A stretch of 64,000 nt of DNA from Sphingobium sp. B2D3C (GTDB lineage: Bacteria; Pseudomonadota; Alphaproteobacteria; Sphingomonadales; Sphingomonadaceae), in assembly GCF_025961835.1 (NCBI RefSeq), contig NZ_JAOQOK010000001.1:2976001-3040000 (forward strand), in the 5' to 3' direction. Below, one piece after another: positions 1 through 8,939 of this stretch. Within the stretch, counting starts at the first letter, position 1; every line of letters begins with the position of its first letter. The notes below the pieces were generated by a model that was given only the letters and a program-made list of their open reading frames with translations, was not told the origin of the DNA and searched no databases. The position numbers and the translations under genes were made by a program.

Positions 1-167
1 ACATTCTTGACGTCCAGCGTGGTGGCGAAGGTGAAAATCAGCAACTGAATCAGCGGCGGCAGCACGAGCACGATGCGCGACTTGGGGTCGCGCAGCAGCG
101 CCCAGATTTCCTTGACGATCATCGCGCGCAGGCGGGTGAACCGGGCAGGCAACTGTAGCATCGGCAT
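1..167 (-). CDS. ABC-2 type transporter permease, second subunit (5' part only)
   Basis: Only the first 55 or so codons are present; the gene runs off the left edge. Its ATG (165-167) shares one base with the TGA of the upstream permease (TGATG), so the two are translationally coupled. The visible N-terminus is a cytoplasmic arginine-rich segment, then an MIVKEIWALLRDPKSR stretch and a first hydrophobic helix. The same arrangement (IVKE...RDP, then a membrane helix) opens the neighbouring permease, showing that these are paralogous ABC-2 permeases of the YbhR/YbhS kind. It should form the membrane heterodimer with its neighbour, energised by the double ATPase upstream. The identification rests on the N-terminus plus context. 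Confidence 0.85.
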   Translation of the reverse strand, partial: MPMLQLPARFTRLRAMIVKEIWALLRDPKSRIVLVLPPLIQLLIFTFATTLDVKN

Positions 168-1351
168 CAGTCGAGGCTCCGCCGCGTCGCGCGGAAGCAG
201 AGGATGAAGAACAGGAGGCCAAAGCCCAGCATGATGAGGATATTGGGCAGGATGATCGCCCAGATGTCCCCGGCCATGAACACGGTTTGCAGCGCGGGAA
301 TGAGGTAGCGCGCCGGCACGGCATAGGTCAGCGCCTGGATCGGCCAGGGCATCGATCCGATCTCGAAGATGAAGCCGGAGAGCAGGAAGGTGGGCAGGAA
401 GGAGGCGAGCAACGCCACCTGACTCGCCACGAACTGGTTGCGCGTCGCCGCCGAGATGAACAGCCCCAGCCCCAGCGCCGGCAGCAGAAAGGCGGCAGCG
501 ATGGCGAACAGGGCGAAGATCGACCCGTGGAAGGGCAGCCCGAAGGCGGTCACGGCAATCACGGTGCACAGCGCCATTGAGACCATGCCGAGCAGGAAAT
601 AGGGCAGCACCTTGGAGAGAATGAACTCGGTCATCCGCATCGGCGTGGCCAGCAGCGCCTCCATGGTGCCGCGCTCCCATTCACGCGCGACGACCAGCGC
701 GGTGAGCAGCGTCCCGATCATCGTCATCACGATGGCGATAGCGCCGGGCACGAGGAAATAGCGGCTCTGCAGGCCCGGATTGAACCACATGCGCTGGGAG
801 ACATCGATGGGCGGCGCAGCCCTGCGCCCGAGCCGCATCCCCAGCTCGTCGGCCATCCATGTTTGCCGCACCCCCTCGGCATAACTGGCGACGAAATTCG
901 CCTGATTGGGCTGAGTGCCATCGGTGACGATCTGGATCGGCTGCGGCGTGCCCTGGGCCATGGCCCGGCCGAAATCGGGCGGAATGACGACGAAACCACG
1001 GATCGCCCCCTGCTGCATCAGCGCGCGGGCGGGCAGCACGGCATTGAGCGGGGTGGCCTGGAAATAGGGCGAATGGGCATAGGCCTGCGCCAGCCGCGCG
1101 GCCGGCGCGCTGTCATCCTGCACGACCAAAGCGATCTTGGTGTCGCGCGGATCGAGGGAAATCGCATAACCAAAGAGGAAGAGCAGCAGCAGGGGCATCG
1201 CAAAGGCGATGAGGAAGGTCGAAGGATCGCGCCGGATTTGGGCATATTCCTTGACGATCAGCGCCAGCAGCCGGCGGCGCGAAGAGCCCGCCATGGCGCC
1301 GGCACCCGCCTCCACCTGCGCCAGACCCGGGTCGGGATCGGCCCTGCTCAT
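167..1351 (-). CDS. ABC-2 type transporter permease (YbhS/YhhJ-like)
   Basis: 394 aa inner-membrane permease of an ABC-2 exporter. It starts with a cytoplasmic IVKEYAQIRRDPSTF segment and one membrane helix near residues 45-65. A large periplasmic domain follows (about 70-205, containing the NPGLQSRYFLVPG stretch typical of YbhS/YhhJ), then five hydrophobic helices between about 205 and 390. A short EWERGTMEALLATP motif after the second helix is the usual ABC-2 coupling region. The ATG overlaps the stop of the ATPase gene by 4 nt (ATGA) and the stop overlaps the next permease by 1 nt, so the operon is tightly coupled. By analogy with the E. coli YbhFSR exporter the substrates may be drugs or cations; the actual substrate cannot be read from sequence. 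Confidence 0.92.
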   Translation of the reverse strand: MSRADPDPGLAQVEAGAGAMAGSSRRRLLALIVKEYAQIRRDPSTFLIAFAMPLLLLFLFGYAISLDPRDTKIALVVQDDSAPAARLAQAYAHSPYFQATPLNAVLPARALMQQGAIRGFVVIPPDFGRAMAQGTPQPIQIVTDGTQPNQANFVASYAEGVRQTWMADELGMRLGRRAAPPIDVSQRMWFNPGLQSRYFLVPGAIAIVMTMIGTLLTALVVAREWERGTMEALLATPMRMTEFILSKVLPYFLLGMVSMALCTVIAVTAFGLPFHGSIFALFAIAAAFLLPALGLGLFISAATRNQFVASQVALLASFLPTFLLSGFIFEIGSMPWPIQALTYAVPARYLIPALQTVFMAGDIWAIILPNILIMLGFGLLFFILCFRATRRSLD

Positions 1352-3102
1352 GCCGCTGCCTCCGCGTCCCGGTGGGCGTCGGACGCCTCGATGAGGGCGA
1401 TGAACGCATCCTCCATCGTGGGATCATCCTTGCCGGTCAGTTCGCCGGCTTTGGCCTTGAGCGAATCGGGCGGACCGCTGGCGATCTGCCGCGCGCGATA
1501 GATGAGCGTCACATCGTCGCAATATTCGGCCTCGTCCATGAAATGGGTGGTGACCAGTACCGTGACGCCGCGCCGGACGAGTCCGTTGATATGCGTCCAG
1601 AACTCGCGGCGCATCACCGGATCGACACCGGATGTCGGCTCATCGAGGAACAGCACCGGCGGCTCGTGCATCACCGCGCAGGCCAGAGCGAGGCGCTGCT
1701 TGAAGCCGAGCGGCAGCGTCCCGGCATTGCGCTTGAGGTTGCCGCCGAGCTCGAAAATGTCCGTCACACGCTCGATCGCCGCGCGCGCCTGTGCGCCAGC
1801 CAGATCATAAGCCCCGGCGAAGAAATCGAGATTCTGGGCGACCGACAGATCGCCATAGAGCGAGAATTTCTGCGCCATATAGCCCAGCGATCCGCGGGCC
1901 TGTGCGGCGGCCCGGCGCAAATCGTGCCCGGCCACCGATCCGCTGCCCTCACTCGGCGTGAGCAGGCCACACAGCATCTTGAACGTGGTCGATTTGCCGG
2001 CGCCATTTGGCCCGAGCAGGCCGAAAATCCGGCCACGCGGAACCGTGAAGCTCACATCGCGCGCCGCCGTGAAGTCGCCGAATCTTTTGGTCAGCCCCCT
2101 GGCTTCGATGGCCGGTGCATCGCTGGCGGGAATCTCGCGATAGGCCGCCGCCAGCGCGCTGGTCCCTTCCGGCCCGCCCCCCAGCCGCTCGATGAACCCA
2201 TCCTCGAAGCGCGCGGGTGCCCGAGACACCTGCGTTTCCGGCCCCATATCGAGTGCATCGGCATCAGGCACCGCATGGCCTTCGCCGATGAGCAGGCGGA
2301 TCGCGCGGCCCTGCAAGGTGCCGTCGATCACGTCCAGCCGGTCGAGTGCGCGGGTGAGCGCCTGCCGCCGACGCTCCGCAAAGCCGGTGACCCGAATCAC
2401 GCGGTCGCTGATCGCATCGGTCAGCGTGGCCGGCGGGCCGGTGAACAGCGTCCGTCCCTCGCTCAGCAGGTACACCGTGTCGCACAGCTCGGCCTCATCG
2501 AGATAGGCGGTGGACCAGAGCACGCCGATGCCCTCCTTGGTCAGCTCAGCAACCATGGCCCACAACTCGCGGCGGCTGATCGGATCGACGCCCACGCCCG
2601 GCTCGTCCAGCAGCAGCAATGGCGGCGTGCTCACCAGCGCGCAGGCCAGGCCCAGCTTCTGCTTCATGCCACCCGAGAGCTTGCCGGCCGGGCGCGCCTG
2701 AAAGCGGGCGAGATCGGTGAATTCGAGCAGGCGCTTGAAGACGCTCTCCTGCGCATCGCGCGGCAGACCCCGCATCTCGGCATAAAGGACGAGATTCTCA
2801 CGCACGGTCAGGTCTTCATAGAGGCCGAAGCGCTGCGGCATGTAGCCGATCGAATCAAGGCGGTCGGCCGGCGGCGCGCCGAGAATGGAAACGGCGCCCT
2901 GGTCCGCCCGCATCAGCCCGGCCAGCACGCGAATCAACGTCGTCTTGCCGGCGCCATCCGGCCCGACCAGCCCGGTGACCTTGCCCGGCACCACCACCAG
3001 GTCGACCCCGCCGAGCGCACGTGTGTCGCCGAACGCTTTCACGATCCCCGTGGCCGTCGCGACCGGCTGGCTATCGCCAGCGACTGGCGCGAGGTCACTC
3101 AT
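1348..3102 (-). CDS. Double-NBD ABC transporter ATP-binding protein (YbhF-like)
   Basis: 584 aa with two complete ATPase domains in one chain, the length and layout of YbhF/RbbA-type exporter ATPases. NBD1 has Walker A GPDGAGKT (47-54), signature LSGGM (142-146) and Walker B LLLLDEP near 162-168, but its H-loop reads STAYLDEAE with no histidine. NBD2 has Walker A GPNGAGKS (364-371), a degenerate signature LPLGF (463-467), Walker B LFLDEP and a normal H-loop (TTHFMDEAE). The composite site built from NBD1 Walker A and the NBD2 signature is therefore degenerate, and the other is canonical. It powers the two permeases encoded downstream and works with the HlyD adaptor encoded 49 bp upstream. Confidence 0.95.
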   Translation of the reverse strand: MSDLAPVAGDSQPVATATGIVKAFGDTRALGGVDLVVVPGKVTGLVGPDGAGKTTLIRVLAGLMRADQGAVSILGAPPADRLDSIGYMPQRFGLYEDLTVRENLVLYAEMRGLPRDAQESVFKRLLEFTDLARFQARPAGKLSGGMKQKLGLACALVSTPPLLLLDEPGVGVDPISRRELWAMVAELTKEGIGVLWSTAYLDEAELCDTVYLLSEGRTLFTGPPATLTDAISDRVIRVTGFAERRRQALTRALDRLDVIDGTLQGRAIRLLIGEGHAVPDADALDMGPETQVSRAPARFEDGFIERLGGGPEGTSALAAAYREIPASDAPAIEARGLTKRFGDFTAARDVSFTVPRGRIFGLLGPNGAGKSTTFKMLCGLLTPSEGSGSVAGHDLRRAAAQARGSLGYMAQKFSLYGDLSVAQNLDFFAGAYDLAGAQARAAIERVTDIFELGGNLKRNAGTLPLGFKQRLALACAVMHEPPVLFLDEPTSGVDPVMRREFWTHINGLVRRGVTVLVTTHFMDEAEYCDDVTLIYRARQIASGPPDSLKAKAGELTGKDDPTMEDAFIALIEASDAHRDAEAAA

Positions 3103-3151
3103 ATCGGCCTGCCGCCGTTATTCCGTCGCGATGGCGACGTCCCGCGCATGG

Positions 3152-4156
3152 TCAGCGCTTCGCTGTGGGGGCGGGATCGGCGATGGCAACGCTCACCGGC
3201 TGGCCCTGCCGCAGCTTGCCGTCCGGATGATCCACGACGATCCGCAAGCGATAGACCAAGTCGGTGCGCAGATCGCTCGTCTCCACCGTCTTGGGGGTGA
3301 ATTCCGCGCGCGGCGAAATATAGCCGATGATGCCTGAATAAGACTTGGGGTTGCCGTCCGCCGTGATCGTGACCGTCATACCCGGCGCGATCCGGCCGAG
3401 CTGGTTCTCGGCCACATAGGCTCGCACGCGCACAGGACGATCGATGGCCAGCGTGAAGACGGTTTCGCCCGGCGCCACGATCGCGCCGGGTTCGCGCGCG
3501 CGCGTCACCACCACACCATCCACGCTCGCGAGCAGGCGGGCGTCGTCGAGATCGGTGCCAACGCCCTTGCGGGCAGCCTCTGCCGCCTGCACCGCCGCGC
3601 GCGCCGCCTCGACGTCTTCGCGCCGCGCGCCGGTGCGCACCAGGGTCAGCGCCGCCTGCGCCTCGGCGAGCTGGGCATTAGCGCGATCGCGCATGGCGAC
3701 GGTCGATTCCCACACATCGCGGCTGATTGCGCCCGGGGCGACCAGCGGCTGGCGGCGCTCATAATCGCGCTGGGCATCGCGCGCCGCCGCCTGCGCCGCC
3801 GCAAGGCGGGCCTGCGCCTGGGCGACATCTTCCGGCCGGCTGCCACGCTGGAGCTTGAGCAGTTCCGCGCGAGCCTGCGCCACGCGCGCATCGGACTGGG
3901 CGACGGCGCTGTCGATAGAGGCCCGGTCCAGCTCGGCCAGCAGCATGCCCTGCTTGACTCGCTGGCCTTCCTCGACCGGGATCTGCGCGATCCGTCCGCC
4001 GACCCGGAAGCCGAGATCCACTTCACGAATGTCGACATTGCCATAGAGCGTCAGAGGCCCGTCATCCCGCCCCAGCAACCCGAAGCCGCGCGTGCTCACG
4101 GCAGCGATCAGCAGGACGGCGACGATGATGAGCACGATCAGGCGCTGGCGGGTCAT
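3152..4156 (-). CDS. HlyD-family periplasmic adaptor (YbhG/YhiI-like)
   Basis: 334 aa membrane fusion protein. Residues 6-24 form a single N-terminal membrane anchor. A barrel-sandwich half motif (GRIAQIPVEEGQRVKQG) lies at about 53-70, then an Ala/Arg/Gln-rich coiled-coil hairpin at roughly 80-195. The second lipoyl half (ASVDGVVVTRAREPGAIV) and a beta-barrel ending in the YISPRAEFTPKTVE stretch characteristic of YbhG/YhiI adaptors complete it. It should bridge the inner-membrane ABC complex to an outer-membrane channel such as TolC, which is not encoded here. The gene lies 4 bp downstream of the TetR gene and upstream of the ATPase, so it belongs to the same operon. Confidence 0.93.
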   Translation of the reverse strand: MTRQRLIVLIIVAVLLIAAVSTRGFGLLGRDDGPLTLYGNVDIREVDLGFRVGGRIAQIPVEEGQRVKQGMLLAELDRASIDSAVAQSDARVAQARAELLKLQRGSRPEDVAQAQARLAAAQAAARDAQRDYERRQPLVAPGAISRDVWESTVAMRDRANAQLAEAQAALTLVRTGARREDVEAARAAVQAAEAARKGVGTDLDDARLLASVDGVVVTRAREPGAIVAPGETVFTLAIDRPVRVRAYVAENQLGRIAPGMTVTITADGNPKSYSGIIGYISPRAEFTPKTVETSDLRTDLVYRLRIVVDHPDGKLRQGQPVSVAIADPAPTAKR

Positions 4157-4160
4157 GGCG

Positions 4161-4865
4161 TCATTCCTCGGTGAGCAGGGTTTCGGCGGACTTGAGCAGG
4201 CTGGCGACCAGCGCCTCGCCCGTGGCGGAATCGAGATCGGGCACTTGCATGGTCCGCACCACGCAGGCGCGGCCGAGGCGCAAAATCAGCGCCATGCCCA
4301 TGATATGGAGGATCAGCGGGCGGCGCTCCGCTTCGGCGAGCGAGGGCCGCGCGACGGCAGAGAGCAGGATCGCGGTCTCCACCAGCGGCCCGATCAATCC
4401 ATCGTAGAGGCGCGTGAAGGCCTCGGTCGGGTGCTGCTGCTCGCGCGCCACGAACTGCGCAAAGGTCGCCGAGCGCGACGAGAGCAGGAAGCGCGCCAGC
4501 GTCTCCAGCAGCGCCAGCATCTGTGTGCGGGCCTGCGCGGGCGTCTGCGGTGGCTGCTTCTCGATGATGGCGATCAGCGGCGCGTAGATACTGCCCACGA
4601 CGGAGGCGATATGGTCGGCGCAGGCGAGGTACAGCCCTTCCTTGGAGCCGAAATGATAGGTGATCGAGGACATCGCCGTCCCGCTAGCGCGGGCAATTTC
4701 GCGCGTGCTTGCCCCATCGAAACCGAAGCGGCCGAATTGCTCCAAGGCAGCTTCGATAATCTGCAACGGAAGATCGCTTCTTGCAGGGGTTTCTGTGTCC
4801 ACGGATGCGGCCCCGATATCCGTTGCGAGCGCTTTCTTGCGCGTGCGGGTTACGGCCTCATGCAT
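4161..4865 (-). CDS. TetR-family repressor, CecR/YbiH type (DUF1956 C-terminus)
   Basis: 234 aa from the ATG at 4865. The HTH lies at about residues 25-70 (IIEAALEQFGRFGFDGASTREIARASG...ITYHFGSKEGLY, the TetR HTH signature), followed by an all-helical ligand domain of the CecR kind. First gene of the exporter operon, so it likely represses its own transcription and that of the pump. A start at a TTG near 5021 is possible in frame but rejected: that TTGACA is the -35 box and the intervening sequence contains the operator. The chosen ATG has a purine-rich AAAGAAA immediately upstream as a weak ribosome binding site. The inducer is not predictable. Confidence 0.9.
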   Translation of the reverse strand: MHEAVTRTRKKALATDIGAASVDTETPARSDLPLQIIEAALEQFGRFGFDGASTREIARASGTAMSSITYHFGSKEGLYLACADHIASVVGSIYAPLIAIIEKQPPQTPAQARTQMLALLETLARFLLSSRSATFAQFVAREQQHPTEAFTRLYDGLIGPLVETAILLSAVARPSLAEAERRPLILHIMGMALILRLGRACVVRTMQVPDLDSATGEALVASLLKSAETLLTEE

Positions 4866-4990
4866 TTTCTTTGCGCGTCGTGGCGTGGCGGACGTGCTGG
4901 TGGCACGTCCCTGAACCGCTCGATCTCGACATCCTTCGTCGAGCGGCGTCCAACGATGACCAGCACAATGACGATGGAGACCGCATGAAG

Positions 4991-5021
4991 GATATTTGTT
5001 CGATCGAACGAACAATGTCAA
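4991..5021 (-). promoter_or_regulatory. Promoter and TetR-type operator of the exporter operon
   Basis: A TTGACA -35 box (5016-5021, minus strand) abuts a 20-bp palindrome at 4996-5015, TTGTTCGATCGAACGAACAA on the plus strand: arms TTGTTCG/CGAACAA, 6-nt centre. It occupies the -35/-10 spacer; the -10 is weak, in the AT-rich 4991-4998. This is the expected architecture for autorepression by the TetR-family protein encoded 130 bp downstream. Confidence 0.65.
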
Positions 5022-5069
5022 ATGGTGAGAGTAACCGTCAGGAAGGCTGGGTTGAACCGCTGCGACGCC

Positions 5070-5237
5070 CTAGCGATCCGTAGGAGCCTCCTCCTCGCGC
5101 CCCTCGACAGGTGGATCCAGCGTGGCCTTTGAATCCGGCGCATCCGTCTTGGCACGGGCCTGCCCCTTGCGGCGGCGCAGATTGGCCCGCAGCGCTTCGG
5201 CGAGCCGGCGTTGGCGGTCGGAGGGCGGGGTACTCAT
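5070..5237 (-). CDS. Small basic protein of unknown function (55 aa)
   Basis: A short reading frame from ATG 5237 to TAG 5070. It begins MSTPPSDRQRRLAEALRANL, continues with an Arg/Lys-rich stretch (RRRKGQARAK) and ends with an acidic tail (EGREEEAPTDR). An AAGGG ribosome binding site lies close before the ATG. The start resembles short conserved hypothetical proteins of sphingomonads with an ERRQRLAEALRANLRRRK-like head; that is from memory and was not checked. No membrane segment. The longer reading frames overlapping it on both strands are less protein-like. Function unknown. Confidence 0.6.
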   Translation of the reverse strand: MSTPPSDRQRRLAEALRANLRRRKGQARAKTDAPDSKATLDPPVEGREEEAPTDR

Positions 5238-5347
5238 GCCCTTGCTTTACGAATCCGGCTTTTGCGCTGCAAGTCGCCTTGACAAGGCCAGACGGTAAGG
5301 CCATAGGCGCGGCCTTGCTGACGCGGGGTACCCCTGCGAACGGCAGT

Positions 5348-5422
<75 letters not shown>

Positions 5423-5626
5423 TTTTCCCATTTGCTGTGAAGAACGCAGAACCATCCCGTGAAGGGTTGGTTGTGGGCCATGAGAAATCATCGACTTACG
5501 GTGCGTGAGTGGCGCTGCAGACACACCTCACCCCGGTGAGTAAACGTGTAATCGACGTTTATTTGCCCCCTCCCCATCGCTCCCTACCTTTCAAGCACGG
5601 TTCGAAACATCTGAAAGGTATCCGTC

Positions 5627-6067
5627 ATGAAGTCATCACTGCTTTACACCGCTGCGTTGCTGCTGAGCGGCGGCATTGCTGTGCCAGCCATGGCGCAGGA
5701 CACCGCAGCGCCGGCCACGGCACAGCCGGCGGCCCCCGCGTCGCCCGCCTCGCCCGCAGCGCCGGCTTCTCCTGCCACGCCGGCCGCACCGGCCACGGCA
5801 GCGGCTCCCACGAGCTTTACGGACGCGGAGCTGGTCGGCTTTGCCAAGGCCGCTATCCAGGCGGACAAGATCCAGAAGGACGCAACGGTCGCTGCCGACG
5901 CCAAGCAGGAGCAGATGCTCGCCGCAGTGCAGTCCAATGGCCTGACGCCGGCGCGCTACAACGAGATTGCCCAGGCGACCCGGACCAATCCGGATCTCGT
6001 AAAGAAGATTCAGGAACTGGCCTCGGCCGACATGGCGACACAGCAGCCGGCCACCGCGAATCCCTAA
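5627..6067 (+). CDS. Secreted DUF4168-type protein
   Basis: 146 aa. Residues 1-24 are a signal peptide with an A-M-A cleavage site before QDTAAP. A low-complexity Pro/Ala/Ser linker (about 25-60) follows, then a DUF4168-like helical domain with the SFTDAELVGFAKAAIQ start and the GLTPARYNEIAQATRTNPDLVKKI core. Likely periplasmic or surface-exposed; function unknown in the family. The upstream 200 bp has an AAACGT...ACGTTT inverted repeat near 5541-5560 and an AAAGGT ribosome binding site close before the ATG. Followed directly by a strong terminator. Confidence 0.85.
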   Translation: MKSSLLYTAALLLSGGIAVPAMAQDTAAPATAQPAAPASPASPAAPASPATPAAPATAAAPTSFTDAELVGFAKAAIQADKIQKDATVAADAKQEQMLAAVQSNGLTPARYNEIAQATRTNPDLVKKIQELASADMATQQPATANP

Positions 6068-6097
6068 GACGCGGCGCGCACAACGCTGAAACGAATT

Positions 6098-6126
6098 GGG
6101 CGGCTCCCTCCGGAGCCGCCCATTTT
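6098..6126. terminator. Bidirectional Rho-independent terminator
   Basis: Perfect 10-bp stem GGGCGGCTCC / GGAGCCGCCC (6098-6107 and 6112-6121) with a CTCC loop, then ATTTT on the plus strand. It sits between the convergent DUF4168 and malate synthase genes and can serve both. Confidence 0.9.
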
Positions 6127-8249
6127 CATGCCCGGTTGTCCTGCCCCTTCACCCGCAATCGCCACGCATGAAGCAGGGGCTCGGTATAGCCGTTTGGTTG
6201 CGCGACGCCCTCGAAGACCAAGGCCCGTGCGGCTTGCAGGGCGAGGCTCTCCGGATGGCCTGCCATCGGTCGATAGAGCGGATCGCCGGCATTCTGTGCG
6301 TCGACCTTGGCCGCCATCTTCTCGAAGGCCGAATCGACCTGTGCTGGCGTACACACGCCATGGAGCAGCCAGTTGGCGATATGCTGGGAGGAAATGCGCA
6401 GCGTCGCGCGATCTTCCATCAGGCCGATGTCGTTGATGTCCGGCACCTTCGAACAGCCAACCCCCTGATCAATCCAGCGCACAACATAGCCGAGAATCCC
6501 CTGCGCATTATTCTCCAGCTCCTCGACGATCTCCTGCTCGGACCAGTTGGTGCCGGACGAGAGTGGCACGGTGAGCAGGTCCGAAAGCGGCGCCACCGGC
6601 TCGTGTCCGCGCTCCTGCTGGCGCGCCGCGACATCGACGGTGTGATAATGCGTCGCGTGCAGCGTCGCCGCCGTCGGGGAGGGCACCCAGGCCGTGTTCG
6701 CCCCGCTCATGGGATGCGCGATCTTCTGCTCAAGCATGTCGGCCATCCGGTCCGGCGCCGCCCACATGCCCTTGCCGATCTGCGCCCGGCCGGAGAACCC
6801 ACAGGCCAGACCGATCTGCACGTTGCGATCCTCATAGGCCTTGATCCAGGCGGCGCTCTTCATGTCGCCCTTGCGGATCATCGCCCCGGCCCGCATCGAT
6901 GTGTGAATCTCATCGCCCGTCCGGTCGAGGAAGCCGGTGTTGATGAACACCACCCGATCCTTGACTGCCGCGATGCAGGCCACGAGGTTCGCAGACGTCC
7001 TCCGCTCCTCGTCCATTACGCCGACCTTGATGGTGTGCCGGTCCATGCCCAGCATATCCTCGATCGCATCGAACAGGTCGTTGGTGAAGGCGCATTCCTC
7101 GGGCCCGTGCATCTTGGGCTTCACGATATAGACGCTGCCGGCGAGACTGTTGCGCACCGGGCCGGCGCCCTTGAGATCGTGTAGGGCAATCAGGCTGGTG
7201 ACGATGCCATCGAGAATCCCCTCGGGCGCCTCGGCACCATCGGGCAGCACAATCGCCGGCGTGGTCATGAGATGGCCGACATTGCGGACGAGCAGGAGGC
7301 TGCGTCCCTTGAGCGACCATTCCGACCCGTCGCGATCCTTGAAAACCCGGTCCTGGTTGAGCCTGCGCGTCTGCGTTTTGCCGCCTTTCTCGAACGTCGC
7401 AGAGAGGTCACCCTGCATCAGCCCGAGCCAATTGGCATAGGCCGCCACCTTGTCCTGCGCATCCACGGCCGCGACCGAATCCTCCAGATCGACAATGGTC
7501 GAGAGCGCTGATTCGATCACTACGTCAGCGATGCCCGAGGGGTCATTCTTGCCGATGGGGTGATTGCGATCGAACACCACCTCGATATGCAGGCCGTTCT
7601 TGCGGAACAGGCGGCCCTTGGGCGTCTGGCCGACATATTGGGTGCCATCCGCGATCGCGAAGCCATTGGCGGGATCGCCCATGTCCGCCCAGCTCCCGGA
7701 CACCAGCGGCACGGCCCTGTCGAGAAAGGCCTTGGCCCAGGCGATGACCTGCGCGCCGCGCTCGGGATCGTAGCCGCCCGGCTTGGCCGTTCCCGGCAAG
7801 GCATCCGTGCCGTAGAGCGCATCGTACAGACTACCCCAGCGGGCATTGGCGGCATTGAGCAGGAAGCGGGCGTTGAGCACCGGCACCACCAATTGCGGAC
7901 CGGCCAGCGTGGCGAGCTCGGCATCGACCTTTTGCGGATCGATGGTGAAGGGCGCCGGCTCTGGAACGAGATAACCAATCTCGCGCAGGAACGCCTCATA
8001 GGCCGGCTGATCGATCGGTTGGCCGGCCCGCGCCTCATGCCAGGCATCGATCTGCGCCTGAAGATCGTCGCGCTTCGCCAGCAACGCCCGATTGCGCGGT
8101 GCAAAATCGGCGAAGATCGCCGCCGTGCCGGCCCAAAAGGCTTGCGCAGTCAGCCCCGTACCCGGCAGCGCGCGCTGCTCGATGAAGTCGGCCAGTTCCT
8201 CCGCCACCGAGAGCCCGGCGCGGTCCACCTTGTTCGTCATGCCTTGCAT
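6126..8249 (-). CDS. glcB: Malate synthase G
   Basis: 707 aa, close to the 723 aa of E. coli GlcB. Condenses glyoxylate with acetyl-CoA to malate in the glyoxylate bypass; cytosolic. Recognisable landmarks are [47 protein letters not shown], the [17 protein letters not shown] active-site region and [16 protein letters not shown]. Either of two ATGs (8249 or 8240) could be used; the second follows a GGGGATG sequence at better spacing. It lies 9 bp downstream of glcG in the same direction, the usual glc partner, and there is no isocitrate lyase in the window. Confidence 0.97.
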   Translation of the reverse strand: MQGMTNKVDRAGLSVAEELADFIEQRALPGTGLTAQAFWAGTAAIFADFAPRNRALLAKRDDLQAQIDAWHEARAGQPIDQPAYEAFLREIGYLVPEPAPFTIDPQKVDAELATLAGPQLVVPVLNARFLLNAANARWGSLYDALYGTDALPGTAKPGGYDPERGAQVIAWAKAFLDRAVPLVSGSWADMGDPANGFAIADGTQYVGQTPKGRLFRKNGLHIEVVFDRNHPIGKNDPSGIADVVIESALSTIVDLEDSVAAVDAQDKVAAYANWLGLMQGDLSATFEKGGKTQTRRLNQDRVFKDRDGSEWSLKGRSLLLVRNVGHLMTTPAIVLPDGAEAPEGILDGIVTSLIALHDLKGAGPVRNSLAGSVYIVKPKMHGPEECAFTNDLFDAIEDMLGMDRHTIKVGVMDEERRTSANLVACIAAVKDRVVFINTGFLDRTGDEIHTSMRAGAMIRKGDMKSAAWIKAYEDRNVQIGLACGFSGRAQIGKGMWAAPDRMADMLEQKIAHPMSGANTAWVPSPTAATLHATHYHTVDVAARQQERGHEPVAPLSDLLTVPLSSGTNWSEQEIVEELENNAQGILGYVVRWIDQGVGCSKVPDINDIGLMEDRATLRISSQHIANWLLHGVCTPAQVDSAFEKMAAKVDAQNAGDPLYRPMAGHPESLALQAARALVFEGVAQPNGYTEPLLHAWRLRVKGQDNRA

Positions 8250-8258
8250 CCCCGCTGT

Positions 8259-8687
8259 TCAACCCTGCGCCTTGAGACCAGCCGCTGCCAGCCCGGCCAG
8301 CGCGGCCGCTTCGTCATTGTCCGATGTGTCGCCGGTCACCCCGACCGCGCCGATCGCCACGCCCTCATCATCGACGATGATGACGCCACCGGCAGCCGGG
8401 ATCACCGCATGCGGCGCGGAGGCCGCAAAAGCCCCGATGAACCAGGGACGCTCCTGCGCCATATCCCCCAGCTTGCGCGACGAAACGCCCATGGCGAGCG
8501 CCCCGGCCGCCTTGCCCGTCGCCACCTGCGCGCGCGCGAAAGAAGCGCCATCGCCGCGCTGAAAGGCGATCAAATGCCCACCGGCATCCACGACGGCGGC
8601 GCTCAGCGGCTTTAACCCTGCGGCCTGCGCTTTCGCCAAGACGCCCTCGATGACCGCATTGGCCTGTTGCAAACTGATCCGGCTCAT
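8259..8687 (-). CDS. glcG: GlcG/HbpS-like protein
   Basis: 142 aa from ATG 8687, chosen because AAGGA lies 9 nt upstream; a start seven codons earlier lacks a site. The chain is a single GlcG/HbpS domain with the typical AVVDAGGHLIAFQRGDGA and SRKLGDMAQERPWF segments, a Gly/Ala-rich PAAGGVIIVDDEGVAIGAVGVTGD core and no signal peptide. In glycolate/glyoxylate operons this protein accompanies malate synthase; its biochemical role is not settled. First gene of a two-gene operon with glcB. Confidence 0.9.
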   Translation of the reverse strand: MSRISLQQANAVIEGVLAKAQAAGLKPLSAAVVDAGGHLIAFQRGDGASFARAQVATGKAAGALAMGVSSRKLGDMAQERPWFIGAFAASAPHAVIPAAGGVIIVDDEGVAIGAVGVTGDTSDNDEAAALAGLAAAGLKAQG

Positions 8688-8939
8688 AAATCTGTTCCTT
8701 CCGCTCACGTGCGATCATCGGGATTTGGCTGTGCGTGGACATAGCCGGCCCATTCAGTCGAGACCAGCGACGTCCGCGTCGAATCAGCTGCGAAGCGCAA
8801 CGCCTTGCTGGCGACAGGACACCGGTCACAGCAACTGCCGAAATGCCAACGCCCCGGTCACAAAGCGGTTCAGCATCGCGCCAAAACGCATTAAGGGGCG
8901 GCCCACACTCCGCACTCGCGATGAAATACGAGGGACGTC

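Noticed and set aside
1372..3300. 642-codon open frame opposite the ABC ATPase
   Set aside because: Arg/His-rich composition typical of the antisense of a GC-rich gene; the minus-strand ATPase has full motifs.
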